Origin: an uncultured Verrucomicrobiota bacterium
Lineage (GTDB): Bacteria; Verrucomicrobiota; Verrucomicrobiia; Opitutales; Seribacteraceae
Direction: 5' to 3'
Length of the DNA stretch: 64,000 nucleotides
Assembly (NCBI GenBank): GCA_902612125.1
Contig: CACMBV010000008.1
Span: forward strand, 1 to 64,000
A model generated the notes under the pieces. The model saw only the letters and a program-made list of their open reading frames with translations. It did no database searches and was not told the DNA's origin. The position numbers and the translations under genes are program-made. Below, piece after piece: positions 9,562 through 18,497 of this stretch (position 1 is the stretch's first letter; every line of letters starts with the position of its first letter).

Positions 9562-9843
9562 ATGAACTACAAAATAATCATTCGTTACTGTCCCGGATGC
9601 CGTTGGCTACTAAGATCCAGTTGGATGGCTCAGGAGATCCTCACCACTTTTGAGCATGAAGTTGACGAAGTCGGCCTTCAACCATACCGGGAAAAGAATG
9701 GAACATTTCAAATAATCTGTAATGAAAAATTACTGTGGTGCCGGGTCAGGGACGGTGGATTTCCTGAAATCAAGGAGTTAAAGAAGAGGATCAGGGATTT
9801 CGCGTCCCCAGAGAGGAAACTCGGACACCTCGACCGGGAATAG
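9562..9843 (+). CDS. SelT/SelW/SelH (Rdx) family thioredoxin-fold protein
   Basis: The 93-residue product begins MNYKIIIRYCPGCRWLLRSS, giving a CxxC motif at Cys10 and Cys13, followed by WMAQEILTTF and RVRDGGFPEIKELKKRIRD and a closing LGHLD. These are the conserved stretches of the Rdx/SelW family, whose eukaryotic members often use selenocysteine at the second position. Here both are ordinary cysteines. The family is believed to have a redox role, but the substrate is not defined. The gene starts 24 bases after the AraC pseudogene and its 3' end overlaps the convergent acyltransferase gene by 53 bases. Confidence 0.8.
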   Translation: MNYKIIIRYCPGCRWLLRSSWMAQEILTTFEHEVDEVGLQPYREKNGTFQIICNEKLLWCRVRDGGFPEIKELKKRIRDFASPERKLGHLDRE

Positions 9844-11674
9844 TTTTTGGTGCAGGCTTAAGCTTTTCGTCCATTTTTTCCCTGGCCGCAATGATTCTGG
9901 TCAACCCCGATTCTCCAAAATATTGAAGCAATTGCCTGTCTTCCATGTTACGAATATCCACGACGATTAATCCATCCAGTGAGTTATTAAAGTCTGGGTC
10001 GACCGCAAAGCCCACAAATGATCCGTGTAGTTTCAAGTAATGCTTTACCAATACGGGAACACCCTTTCCATCTGGTTCAACCCCTGAAATTAATGCGGAA
10101 ATATCGTCCAAAGTCCTTCCTTCCTGTTTAACCCAGTTAGCCAAAGCAGGGCTGAGTTGTTTAAGTTTAAAAGTATTTTTAGCTTTGGTCCGACTTGCGA
10201 TTTCGGCAGACCATCGATTGGTACGCAAAAAACGGACCATCAGGTTCCTGGAAAGCTGTGTGTAGTCTGCTGATATGCTCACCGGACCGTAGAGCACAAA
10301 GTGATCAGGATGCCGGTTCATAAACTCTCCAATTGCCTTCCAAATCAAACCAAGGAGAGAAAATTTTCTTTGATATTCCTCAGTAATGAAAGATCGGCCA
10401 ACTTCAACTGCTTTGCCCAAGGACGAGAAAAATCCCCTTTTGAGGGAAAATTCAGATGCCGCGTACATTCCCGCTTTTCCCTTCTGCTCAAGTATTTCAT
10501 CGGCGACCCCCAATCGATAACCGCCTGCAATTTTTGAGTTTGTAGAATCCCAGGCAAAAATTTGGTAATACCATTCGTCAAACGGATCAATGTCTAAAGG
10601 ATATCCCGTGCCTTCGCCTGCCTTACGAAAAGTCTTTTCCCTTAATCTGCCAATTTCCCTCATCACAGATGGTACTTGCCTGGCCAAGCAACCATAAATT
10701 TCGAACCCTCCCTTCGCGACAAGCAAACTTGATTCAGGCAGGGATTTAATTTCTCTTTGGAGCTTTTCATCGCTCACGGGCAAAACCAATTCTTCGACAC
10801 ATTTGGATTTACATCCCGCGAAAAATTTCGCGAAGGAGGAAACTTGATGACTTTCATTTTTGAGGGCTTCCACGCAAACCCTGAGGTATTCCGTGGCATC
10901 CGTAACCTTTTCAAAAGAACAAATTTTCATTGCTGAAACGGGTTCCCCAATTCTCATATTTAAATCCTTGCCTCTCTTGTTTACTAATTCCCGAGCCAGC
11001 AAAAGTGTTCTTAATCGAGGATCCACTAGACCCAACACTTGAAACAACCACCCATTTTTTCCCTTAAAACAAACGGGCAGAATTATTGCGTTATTCCTCC
11101 GAGCCAGCGTTACGGGATGATTCGACCATTCTGGATCAATAATTTTACGGGTCCGCAGATGCAGGGAGGAAACTTCCCCTGCTGGAAAAACCCCGAGGCA
11201 ATATCCCTTTCTCAGGTAGCGGGAGCTTTCTGCCATGGTTCTCAAATTTTGGGCCCTGGATGATTTCCCACCCAAAATATCAACTTGAAAAAGCCAGGGC
11301 TTCATCGCTTGGAACACTCCTAATTCTTGATTTACCAGAATTTTAAAATCCGACCTAGTTTTTGAAAGCAACGAACCCAGGGCCAGACCATCAATACCAC
11401 CGAAGGGGTGATTGGCCACCACCAATAAGGGACCTTCTCTGGGGATTTTGGCTATATCCTCTGGTTGAACCTCCATTCGAATATCCAACTGCTTCAGAAC
11501 GGCTTCAAAAAATGTTATATTTTTGTGGTCAGCATTGTATTTTACTGATTCAGAATACAAACGATTAATTCTGGTGAATCCTAACAAACCGTCCAAGCAC
11601 TTGCAAATAAACCCCGGTAGCAAACCAATTCCCAGTCGAAATTTTAATTTGGCCAGTGATATGCATTGATCCAC
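9791..11674 (-). CDS. Two-domain acyltransferase, OlsF-like (PlsC-type plus OlsB-type GNAT)
   Basis: The 627-residue protein joins two acyltransferases. The N-terminal half has VANHPFGGIDGLALGSL, which corresponds to the HxxxxD block of PlsC-type O-acyltransferases, and LGVFPAGEVSS. The C-terminal half, from about residue 320, matches the hemolysin/OlsB-type N-acyltransferase fold with REIGRLREKTFRKAGEG and DPFDEWYYQIFAWD, followed by AGGYRLG. This architecture is that of OlsF, which makes ornithine lipids by N-acylating ornithine and then O-acylating the product. That chemistry is a homology-based inference, and another amino-acid lipid or acylated metabolite is possible. The start is GTG at 11674. 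It sits 63 bases downstream of the UxaE-like gene on the same strand. Confidence 0.72.
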   Translation of the reverse strand: MDQCISLAKLKFRLGIGLLPGFICKCLDGLLGFTRINRLYSESVKYNADHKNITFFEAVLKQLDIRMEVQPEDIAKIPREGPLLVVANHPFGGIDGLALGSLLSKTRSDFKILVNQELGVFQAMKPWLFQVDILGGKSSRAQNLRTMAESSRYLRKGYCLGVFPAGEVSSLHLRTRKIIDPEWSNHPVTLARRNNAIILPVCFKGKNGWLFQVLGLVDPRLRTLLLARELVNKRGKDLNMRIGEPVSAMKICSFEKVTDATEYLRVCVEALKNESHQVSSFAKFFAGCKSKCVEELVLPVSDEKLQREIKSLPESSLLVAKGGFEIYGCLARQVPSVMREIGRLREKTFRKAGEGTGYPLDIDPFDEWYYQIFAWDSTNSKIAGGYRLGVADEILEQKGKAGMYAASEFSLKRGFFSSLGKAVEVGRSFITEEYQRKFSLLGLIWKAIGEFMNRHPDHFVLYGPVSISADYTQLSRNLMVRFLRTNRWSAEIASRTKAKNTFKLKQLSPALANWVKQEGRTLDDISALISGVEPDGKGVPVLVKHYLKLHGSFVGFAVDPDFNNSLDGLIVVDIRNMEDRQLLQYFGESGLTRIIAAREKMDEKLKPAPKTIPGRGVRVSSLGTRNP

Positions 11675-11737
11675 TCACTTCCCGTACAAAAATTATAACC
11701 ATAATCCATTACATTTCTGTAACAAAAATGAATCTTT

Positions 11738-13606
11738 TTAATCTAGCCGGGTAATGCTGTCCAAGAAATCAGAAAATAGATGAATGCCGCCAAGCTCCGT
11801 TCTAGCCCTTTTACAAATTTCTGATTGAACCAGGGAAGTGCTCTCAGCCAGGAATAGAATGTATTCCGCAACTCTTTTAGCATAGAGCAAGCGTCCTTCC
11901 TCACTGATGGCATAAAATCTTTGCCTTTGCTTATAGCCGGCGGCAGAATGATCACCGAGGACCTCCTTATCCGTAGCCCCCCCCTTCGCCAATACATAAA
12001 GGAAATTATACTCAAACCAGAAAAAATGATCGGGACTGGGTTCCAAGCGTTGAAGAAGGGAACGGCAATCCTCAAGACTCGAAAATGCTTTTTCAGCTGA
12101 TGCCTCATCCAGGGTTAAACTGACAAACGCACGAGCCATTTTCCTCTCGGTCGGATCCTCAGCAAAGCAGCCATTAGTTGTAAGCTCGACGGTAAAATTA
12201 TGCCAGTCATGCCAGAGCTTCTGATCGTACGAATCTGTCGAATGGTAAAGGGCTACGCCCATCTCATAAGTATACCGGCCGCTGGTTTTAATTTCGAGAT
12301 TACCACGGGTTACCTCCCCTGCGACTTGATAATTTTCGGCAGACTTTCCGGACCCCGAATGAAAGCCAATGGAAACCCCAAACTTTTCGCAAATATTCCA
12401 AATCGGTTTAATCATTTCACGAAGTTTTTGGTTATCCGGATACGGAATATTTTTCTGAAAACCAAAAGCGGGTGCCACAAAATGAATGGGCATATCCATT
12501 GCAAACGACAAGGCCAACATTACTGCGGTCGTTTCAGGAGTGGTCAGACCGGGCAGTTCATCAATTGACAACTCCCTGAGATATTCCCTTCCCTGCTCGA
12601 TGGTAAAATAATCTTCACGAATTTTTCGGTATTTCTCGTCACGGGCTTTCATTTTGACCATGGCTGGCCAGACATAGGAAAGTAATCCGTTGAATTCTTC
12701 CTCCGTCGGGGTAAGACCCGCTGCTTCCACTCGTTTTCTGGTTGCTTCCACGAGGTCAGCGGGAATTTCATTCCTGACAAACTCTTCTTTACCGCTGGCG
12801 TAATCGGGAACCTCGGTAATGGCCAACTCGGGAGACAAATCGAAAGTAATATAACTGGCAAAAAGGCAACCTTTCACCAATTGGTCTTCCCTTACATCGA
12901 ACTTCCCGCCAATCGGTTGATGGTCGGCATTAAAACTCCAGGGAATCCCGAGTGTATGAAAACCATTTTTTAATTTGGCCAAGATGCAACCATGACTCAT
13001 GCCCTCAACACTCTGCCCCTGATGCCCTTCCGGAACATCACAACCGATAAATGGGAAGGGTACGGAATCCAGCTTGTCAGCCAGCATCGCATCCACATCG
13101 TAGACCAGTTCGCGCGGAATACTGTTTTGATTCGCGGTAAGGCCAATCCCCAGTCGACTCATAGCCCAGTCCACGCCATCCCAATGCAATGTGGTGAATC
13201 GTGCCCCAATTCCAAGGGTTGATTTCCCAAGTTGTTCACTTGTTCGGGGGAATACTGTGCAGGATGAATCATTTTCCATCATCAGATTTTTCATTCCGAT
13301 CAGATTGGAATAAGTGGCGGGGAAATATCGTTTACCCTGAATTTCCACGCCCTGACTCAGGCATTGAATACCGGAAGCATGGCACTTTCCAAGAACTTCC
13401 CATGCATGATCACCCTGCGCATTTTCAACCAGATAAAAGTCCGCGTCTGCAATGGAAAATTTACTTTTGGTATGTTGTTTGTAATCTCCAGATTTGATCG
13501 AAGCTTTTAATTCCTCCCAATCCAGGCAAAAATCAGGACTAATACAGGGATTGTCGGAGATTCGAAGTTCATTGAAAACAAGAAATTGATTAATCGGAGA
13601 AAGCAT
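11738..13606 (-). CDS. Tagaturonate epimerase (UxaE) family protein
   Basis: The 622-residue protein resembles the UxaE family, which epimerises D-tagaturonate and D-fructuronate in galacturonate breakdown. The supporting motifs are GIPWSFNADHQPIGGKFD, a TADH-like metal and substrate region; VSIGFHSGSGKSAENYQVAG, where the HSGS-K motif is characteristic; and LEIKTSGRYTYEMGVALY. It is longer than the ~480-residue bacterial UxaE, with extra sequence at the N-terminus. It is the last gene of the sugar ABC-transporter operon, 32 bases after the permease, which fits a role in processing an imported uronic acid or related sugar. The reaction and substrate of this longer variant are inferred. Confidence 0.6.
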   Translation of the reverse strand: MLSPINQFLVFNELRISDNPCISPDFCLDWEELKASIKSGDYKQHTKSKFSIADADFYLVENAQGDHAWEVLGKCHASGIQCLSQGVEIQGKRYFPATYSNLIGMKNLMMENDSSCTVFPRTSEQLGKSTLGIGARFTTLHWDGVDWAMSRLGIGLTANQNSIPRELVYDVDAMLADKLDSVPFPFIGCDVPEGHQGQSVEGMSHGCILAKLKNGFHTLGIPWSFNADHQPIGGKFDVREDQLVKGCLFASYITFDLSPELAITEVPDYASGKEEFVRNEIPADLVEATRKRVEAAGLTPTEEEFNGLLSYVWPAMVKMKARDEKYRKIREDYFTIEQGREYLRELSIDELPGLTTPETTAVMLALSFAMDMPIHFVAPAFGFQKNIPYPDNQKLREMIKPIWNICEKFGVSIGFHSGSGKSAENYQVAGEVTRGNLEIKTSGRYTYEMGVALYHSTDSYDQKLWHDWHNFTVELTTNGCFAEDPTERKMARAFVSLTLDEASAEKAFSSLEDCRSLLQRLEPSPDHFFWFEYNFLYVLAKGGATDKEVLGDHSAAGYKQRQRFYAISEEGRLLYAKRVAEYILFLAESTSLVQSEICKRARTELGGIHLFSDFLDSITRLD

Positions 13607-13638
13607 TTTCTAAAAGGAAATCAGTTGTCCTTGGAGAC

Positions 13639-14643
13639 TTATCTAGCAGCGAGCTGTTTCTTGGCCATGGTCTTTTTTAGCACTTCATCGCCGATCACAC
13701 CCAACAAAATAACCATTCCTAAAATGCCGAACTCCAAGTGAGTCGAAATTCCGACCATATTAATCGAATTATAAATCATTCGAATCACCGCAGCTGCGAT
13801 TACAACACCCAATATTGAACCTTCTCCACCCCTCAAACTGCAACCGCCCAGAACCGCTGCGGCAATTGCATAAAGTTCATAGAACTCACCCGTTTGGGCA
13901 GGCTGAACTGAACCCAATTCAAAAGCAAAGAGAATACCCGCAATTCCTGCTAAAAGTGAGCAGACCATATAAGCGACTATTTTCATCCTGTCTGTATCAA
14001 TTCCGCTGTAACGGGCTCCTTCTTCATTGTTTCCCAAAGCATAAAGATAACGGCCCCAGATAGTTCGACGAAGGAAAACCCCGGCTCCTATTGCCACCAC
14101 AAGCATGAACAGCAAGGGGGTTGGTAGATTAAACGATTCACCAATCGGAATTTTCCCACTGAAAATAAAATCCAATCCCATAATTTGGTCAATATTTTGG
14201 TATCCTTTATCTCCTTCGAGAGGAACGGGACCAAGCGATTGATTATCCGTCAACCAACGTCCAAGGCTCCTGTAAATAAGCAATCCACATAGGGTAACGA
14301 CAAAAGGTTGAAGCTTCGCCTTAGTGATCAACAAACCGTGAATGAGCCCGATCACCACTGACATGAGGAGGGTCAATCCAATGGCAAGGGTCGGATCAAT
14401 TCCCTGTATTTTGGTAAAAAAGGCTAAAACCACCGCCACTAACCCCACTACCGAACCAATTGATAGATCAATTCCTCCGGTAATGATCACAAAGGCAACC
14501 CCAATGCTCATCACCCCATACAAGCTCGACCATTTCAGCAAGTTCTGCATGTTGTAAGCATTCAGAAATTTTGGATTAATCAGAGCGGTTAAAACAAAGA
14601 TCACCACAAGCAAGGCGGCAATTCCAAGAACATTCTTTTTCAT
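13639..14643 (-). CDS. Sugar ABC transporter permease (RbsC family)
   Basis: The 334-residue membrane protein has about eight to ten hydrophobic segments, beginning ALLVVIFVLTALINPKFLN, and the ribose-type permease signatures ITGGIDLSIGSVVGLVAVV and GRYLYALGNNEEGARYSGI, then AAAVLGGCSLRGGEGSILG. It forms the transmembrane channel for the neighbouring RbsA-type ATPase, starting 9 bases after that gene stops. The sugar carried is unknown. The UxaE-like epimerase and SDR in the same operon suggest a sugar acid or an unusual aldose or ketose. Confidence 0.9.
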   Translation of the reverse strand: MKKNVLGIAALLVVIFVLTALINPKFLNAYNMQNLLKWSSLYGVMSIGVAFVIITGGIDLSIGSVVGLVAVVLAFFTKIQGIDPTLAIGLTLLMSVVIGLIHGLLITKAKLQPFVVTLCGLLIYRSLGRWLTDNQSLGPVPLEGDKGYQNIDQIMGLDFIFSGKIPIGESFNLPTPLLFMLVVAIGAGVFLRRTIWGRYLYALGNNEEGARYSGIDTDRMKIVAYMVCSLLAGIAGILFAFELGSVQPAQTGEFYELYAIAAAVLGGCSLRGGEGSILGVVIAAAVIRMIYNSINMVGISTHLEFGILGMVILLGVIGDEVLKKTMAKKQLAAR

Positions 14644-14652
14644 AATTTACTT

Positions 14653-16164
14653 TCAGGCAGCGGCTTTACTGGCACCGGTTGCTAGGTTCATAACTGATTC
14701 CTCCGACAGTTCATCCCGTGATAACTCACCGGCAATCCTACCTTCGTGCATCACATAGGCTCGGTCAGCCATACCCAGGATTTCCTCCATTTCACTGGAT
14801 ACAAAAAGGATCGCCATTCCTTCCTCCGCCAGTTTTTCCATCAGTTTATAAATTTCACGCTTTGCCCCGATATCTATTCCCCTGGTTGGCTCATCCAGCA
14901 TCAGTAACTTAGGCTTCATGGCCAGCCATTTGCCCAAGACAATCTTTTGTTGGTTGCCACCCGAAAGAAATCTTGCCACCTGCTCAATATTAGGAGTCTT
15001 AATGCTCATTTGTTTAACCGCATTATCGGTTAATTTTACTTCCTTCAGGCTGTCCAGGAAGCCTTTTTTCTGATCCCTTTCCAGACTCGGTAAGCTGGAA
15101 TTTTCCCTTACGGTCATAGGTAAAATAAGACCATGCTGCTTTCGATCCTCAGGAGCCAGGGCAATCCCTCTCTTAATTGCATCCTTGGAGGAGAAAGGAT
15201 GATAATCTGCGTCTTCCAGTTCCATCTCACCATTCACGGCGGGGGTTATTCCAAAAATTGTCTGCAGAAGTTCGGTCCTCCCTGCCCCCACAAGACCTGC
15301 TACTCCGACAATCTCACCAGAACGAATTTCGAAATCAAGAGGAAACTCCGGATAAGCCGGCGAAATGAGTTTCTTGGCCCGCAGTACCACCTTGCCCGGG
15401 GGATGAACCTTGCGGTTGTAGAACTCGCTTAATTCCCTTCCGACCATCAAGCGAACCATATTCCCATGATTGATATCTTCCTGGTCCAAGTCGCCCGCAT
15501 TTTCCCCATCGCGGAAAACCGTAACCCGGTCAGACAATTCAATCACTTCACCCAAACGGTGAGAGATGTAAATTACGCTTATACCCTGGCTTCTTAACTC
15601 TTTGACCACCTCGAAAAGGGTTTCCGTTTCTTTCTGGGACAAACTACTGGTTGGCTCATCCATAATCAGGACACGTGCGTCACATGACAAGGCTTTTGCG
15701 ATTTCAACAAGCTGTTGTTTTCCAATGGGCAGAGAGCCTGTAATTGTTTCCAATGGAAGATCCAGCCCGACCCGTTGCAAATATTTCGACGCTTCCTCCC
15801 GCAATTTATTTTCTTGGACGAACCCCTTCTTCTGGGGTTCACGGCCGAGGAAAATATTGGCAGCCAAATCGAGATTGGATGCAAGATTAAGTTCCTGATG
15901 AATCAATGCAATGCCCCGGTTCATGGCATCCCTCACATTCTGAAAGTTCGCCGGTTCACCGTCGACTAAGTATTCTCCACTGCTCGCAGATTGCACACCG
16001 GCAAGAATTTTCATCAATGTGCTTTTTCCAGCCCCATTTTCTCCGATAAGGGATAGCACTTCTCCTTTTTTCAGCGACAACGACACCCCGCGAAGAGCAA
16101 GCACCCCAGGGAAACTTTTGGTTAAATTACTTACCTGAAGTAATGGTGGGGTGGAATCCAGCAT
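14653..16164 (-). CDS. Sugar ABC transporter ATP-binding protein (RbsA/MglA family)
   Basis: The 503-residue protein contains two fused ABC ATPase domains, as usual for the CUT2 family. The first has the Walker A motif GENGAGKSTLMKILAG and Walker B RVLIMDEPTSSLS. The second has a degenerate Walker A (GLVGAGRTELLQTIFG) and the signature LSGGNQQKIVLGKWL followed by LLMLDEPTRGIDIG. It energises import through the adjacent permease. Its ATG at 16164 directly abuts the TAG of the binding-protein gene, which argues for translational coupling within one operon. Confidence 0.93.
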   Translation of the reverse strand: MLDSTPPLLQVSNLTKSFPGVLALRGVSLSLKKGEVLSLIGENGAGKSTLMKILAGVQSASSGEYLVDGEPANFQNVRDAMNRGIALIHQELNLASNLDLAANIFLGREPQKKGFVQENKLREEASKYLQRVGLDLPLETITGSLPIGKQQLVEIAKALSCDARVLIMDEPTSSLSQKETETLFEVVKELRSQGISVIYISHRLGEVIELSDRVTVFRDGENAGDLDQEDINHGNMVRLMVGRELSEFYNRKVHPPGKVVLRAKKLISPAYPEFPLDFEIRSGEIVGVAGLVGAGRTELLQTIFGITPAVNGEMELEDADYHPFSSKDAIKRGIALAPEDRKQHGLILPMTVRENSSLPSLERDQKKGFLDSLKEVKLTDNAVKQMSIKTPNIEQVARFLSGGNQQKIVLGKWLAMKPKLLMLDEPTRGIDIGAKREIYKLMEKLAEEGMAILFVSSEMEEILGMADRAYVMHEGRIAGELSRDELSEESVMNLATGASKAAA

Positions 16165-17220
16165 CTATTGAGTTTTTCCAAGTTCCGCCATTTCTTTCTT
16201 TTTAGCCCAGAATCCATCGACATTATCCTTCGTTACCAGAAGGAAGGATGTTTCGGAATAACCCTTGGTTTCAGAGCCAAGATTTTTCACGGGGCGTTCA
16301 AGTAGTTCATCGATCACCCCCTGCCGCCGTTGGCGGGCATTGAGTTGCTCCAATCGGCCAACAAACAAAACCACTTCCCCACCTTCAGGTACTGCCTTTT
16401 TGACCAACTTACCAAGAGCTCTCCCTGCTTTGTAATTATTCGTGCCAATAAAGGCCAGACGCTTACTGTCGGGAGCATCCGAATCATTGGTGATCAGAAT
16501 GGTATTCTCTGCCACTTCATTAAGGAAAGGAGTTTGGTTTTCCGCATCCACAGGACTTACCGCTATGCCGTCTACCGCGTTTGCAAGCAGAGTCTCCATC
16601 ATTCTCTTCTGGTCAACCACACCCTTGGGCGGCATCAAAACTTCGCATGAAATACCGAACTCTTTTTCTGCAATCCTTACTCCCGCTGCGCAAAGATCCC
16701 AAAACGGATCCACTCCATTGGTTACATATGCAAAGGAGGTTGAAGGACTTACCTCGTTCCCTTGTGCTTCATATAATTCCTTCAGTTTTTTGATAGACTG
16801 ATATCCATACTCCCAAGGCTGTTGACTGACGGTTCCGTAAGCATGTCCCTGCCCTATTGCCTCAAGCAAAGCGTCCTGCTCATCAAACCCGCACACTTTA
16901 ATTTGCTTCAATTTGTCGGCTTCTTTGATTGCATCAATGCAAGAGGGAGAATTGTAGGCAAATAATCCAACCATGCATTGTAAATCCTTGAATTTAGTGA
17001 TTGCATCCTCCGCGTTACTTTTCGCCTTGGCCTTGTCAAAGTTATCCGTTCTGGTTTCCAAGATGATATATTTGGAACTCTCACTGGTCAGGTTTACTAC
17101 ATCCACGGGATCATAATCCTTGTTGCCTCCATCTCCTGAATCAGGGGAAGAACCTCCTGAACAAGCAAAAAGAAATGCTGTAATTAAAAAAAGTGGAATT
17201 TGGTTTATTTTATTCTTCAT
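16165..17220 (-). CDS. Sugar-binding lipoprotein of the Rbs-type ABC transporter, with permuted domain order
   Basis: The protein should capture a sugar in the periplasm for the RbsA/RbsC-type transporter. Starting at ATG 17220 (a longer frame to 17289 lacks a credible signal), it has a lipoprotein signal ending LFAC at Cys20 and a Gly/Ser/Asp-rich linker. The remainder is a type I periplasmic binding fold with its blocks rearranged. The part normally in the second half (KYIILETRTDNFDKAKAK, FDEQDALLEAIGQGHAYGTV, EYGYQSIKKL; residues ~48-157) comes first. The normal N-terminal half (SFAYVTNGVDPFWD through NARQRRQGVIDELL; residues ~160-309) comes second. The normal C-terminal tail (FLLVTKDNVDGFWAKKK; ~310-351) is last. 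All blocks are present once, in frame, and total length is ordinary. The transport role is well supported by the operon; the permutation is described in the findings. Confidence 0.85.
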   Translation of the reverse strand: MKNKINQIPLFLITAFLFACSGGSSPDSGDGGNKDYDPVDVVNLTSESSKYIILETRTDNFDKAKAKSNAEDAITKFKDLQCMVGLFAYNSPSCIDAIKEADKLKQIKVCGFDEQDALLEAIGQGHAYGTVSQQPWEYGYQSIKKLKELYEAQGNEVSPSTSFAYVTNGVDPFWDLCAAGVRIAEKEFGISCEVLMPPKGVVDQKRMMETLLANAVDGIAVSPVDAENQTPFLNEVAENTILITNDSDAPDSKRLAFIGTNNYKAGRALGKLVKKAVPEGGEVVLFVGRLEQLNARQRRQGVIDELLERPVKNLGSETKGYSETSFLLVTKDNVDGFWAKKKEMAELGKTQ

Positions 17221-17258
17221 GATTTGAATTGATTTAAGGAATAGGACAAAGAATAACT

Positions 17259-18014
17259 TTACCACGGTGTACGCCCACCATTCACGCATAAAGTTTGCCC
17301 GGTGACAAAAGATGCCTCGTCTGAAGAGTAAAAAACGACCGCATTGCCCACATCTTCAGGAGTACCCCAGCGACCGAGAGGTATGGTTTGAAGGTACTCA
17401 TCCCTGACATTCTGAGGATCATTCATATGACGCTCGGTCGGTATCCAACCCGGAGCAACTGTGTTTACGGTAATTCCAAAAGGACCCAACTCCTTAGCCA
17501 TACTTCGGCTCCAACCAATTTGCCCACCCTTGGCTGCAACATAAGCACTAAATTCCGGAACACTGCAGTGAAAAACCTCACTGGTAATGTTGATAATTCT
17601 ACCCTTTTTCCTTTTTTTCATACCTGGAAGCACTGCCAGAGCCAGCCTAAAGGGGCTCATCACAAAATAGTCGTACATTAGGCGGTAAAAATCGGCGTCA
17701 TATTCTTCTATTGGCTTCTGCGGCTGATCTGGAGTGGCATTCGGAACCAGAATATCAAGGGAACCAAACTTCTCTTCAATCGCTTCAACCATTGAATTAA
17801 TTTGATCCGTATCCGAAGCATCCGCCCGAAACATTGTGGCATGAATACCTCCGTTTCGAAGATCCTGTAGAGTCTTTTGAGCAGATTCCGGATTGTTCAG
17901 ATAATTCAAACAAACCTTGGCTCCTGCTTTGCCGAGAGAAAGTGCTATCCCGCGACCAAGACCGCGGCTACTTCCAGTGACAAGTGCAACTTTATTGGTT
18001 AATGAAAAGGGCAT
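17259..18014 (-). CDS. Short-chain dehydrogenase/reductase (FabG-like, classical SDR)
   Basis: The 251-residue enzyme has the NAD(P)-binding motif TGSSRGLGRG at residues 13-22, the NxT-type strand LVPNATPDQ in place of the usual NNAG, the catalytic serine region INITSEVFHCS, the YxxxK motif AYVAAKGG, and the C-terminal GQTLCVNGGRTPW. It should oxidise or reduce a hydroxyl group of a small substrate. As the first gene of the sugar-transport operon, it most likely acts on the imported sugar, a lactone precursor or a polyol. The exact substrate is unknown. A palindromic operator candidate lies 67-86 bases upstream of the ATG. Confidence 0.88.
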   Translation of the reverse strand: MPFSLTNKVALVTGSSRGLGRGIALSLGKAGAKVCLNYLNNPESAQKTLQDLRNGGIHATMFRADASDTDQINSMVEAIEEKFGSLDILVPNATPDQPQKPIEEYDADFYRLMYDYFVMSPFRLALAVLPGMKKRKKGRIINITSEVFHCSVPEFSAYVAAKGGQIGWSRSMAKELGPFGITVNTVAPGWIPTERHMNDPQNVRDEYLQTIPLGRWGTPEDVGNAVVFYSSDEASFVTGQTLCVNGGRTPW

Positions 18015-18080
18015 GGAAGAACTATAATGAAGAAAAATAGTTTGAAATAAATATGAAAAAGCAAAAAGTTCCGATTTTAT

Positions 18081-18100
18081 ATATCAAAATAATTTGATAT
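18081..18100. promoter_or_regulatory. 20-bp inverted repeat upstream of the sugar operon, operator candidate
   Basis: Two perfect 8-bp arms, ATATCAAA and TTTGATAT, are separated by ATAA. The element lies 67 bases upstream of the first gene of the SDR/ABC-transporter operon, a normal place for a repressor or activator site. It is AT-rich and seen once, so binding is inference. Confidence 0.4.
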
Positions 18101-18497
18101 GTAGAATTACCAGTCCCATAAAGTCGAGATGTTATGTTTTCGGATAAATCTCAACTCACGATTTTATAGGAGATTGGTCTTGTGAATAAAAATCAAGGGT
18201 CGTCTAATTCGCTCATGAAAAGAAATCTGGGGTTATAAAAATTCCCTAGGAAATAATATTAAAGATTATTCTATTTCCTTTGGTGGTCCTCGCTTAGGCA
18301 ATTATCCTTGTTTATTTTTCAAAACTCATAGGCGCACAACTTCGGTTTGATCAATGATCCCTCTACATATCACTTGAACATATTCAAGACATTAAAAAGC
18401 CAGCATTCATTCAACTTCTTCGCTATGGAATTCATCGGTGCTTGGATGACCAAGGAAACGGTAAAAATTTTTGAGGTTTGGAAAAACGGATGACGAT
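18101..18497. other. Gene-free stretch between the SMP-30 gene and the sugar operon
   Basis: No recognisable gene is present. On the plus strand a GTG at 18182, preceded by AGGAG at 18168-18172, opens an 18-codon frame that resembles nothing known. Around 18270-18350 an interrupted hydrophobic reading is visible. These could be traces of an old gene, but no family can be named. Confidence 0.4.

Noticed and set aside
9562-9843. Possible selenoprotein of the SelW family
   Set aside because: The CxxC motif uses two normal Cys codons and there is no in-frame TGA or SECIS-like element.
18182-18238. Tiny GTG frame with AGGAG upstream, considered as a leader peptide
   Set aside because: Only 18 codons, no run of a regulatory amino acid and no attenuator hairpin; chance cannot be excluded.
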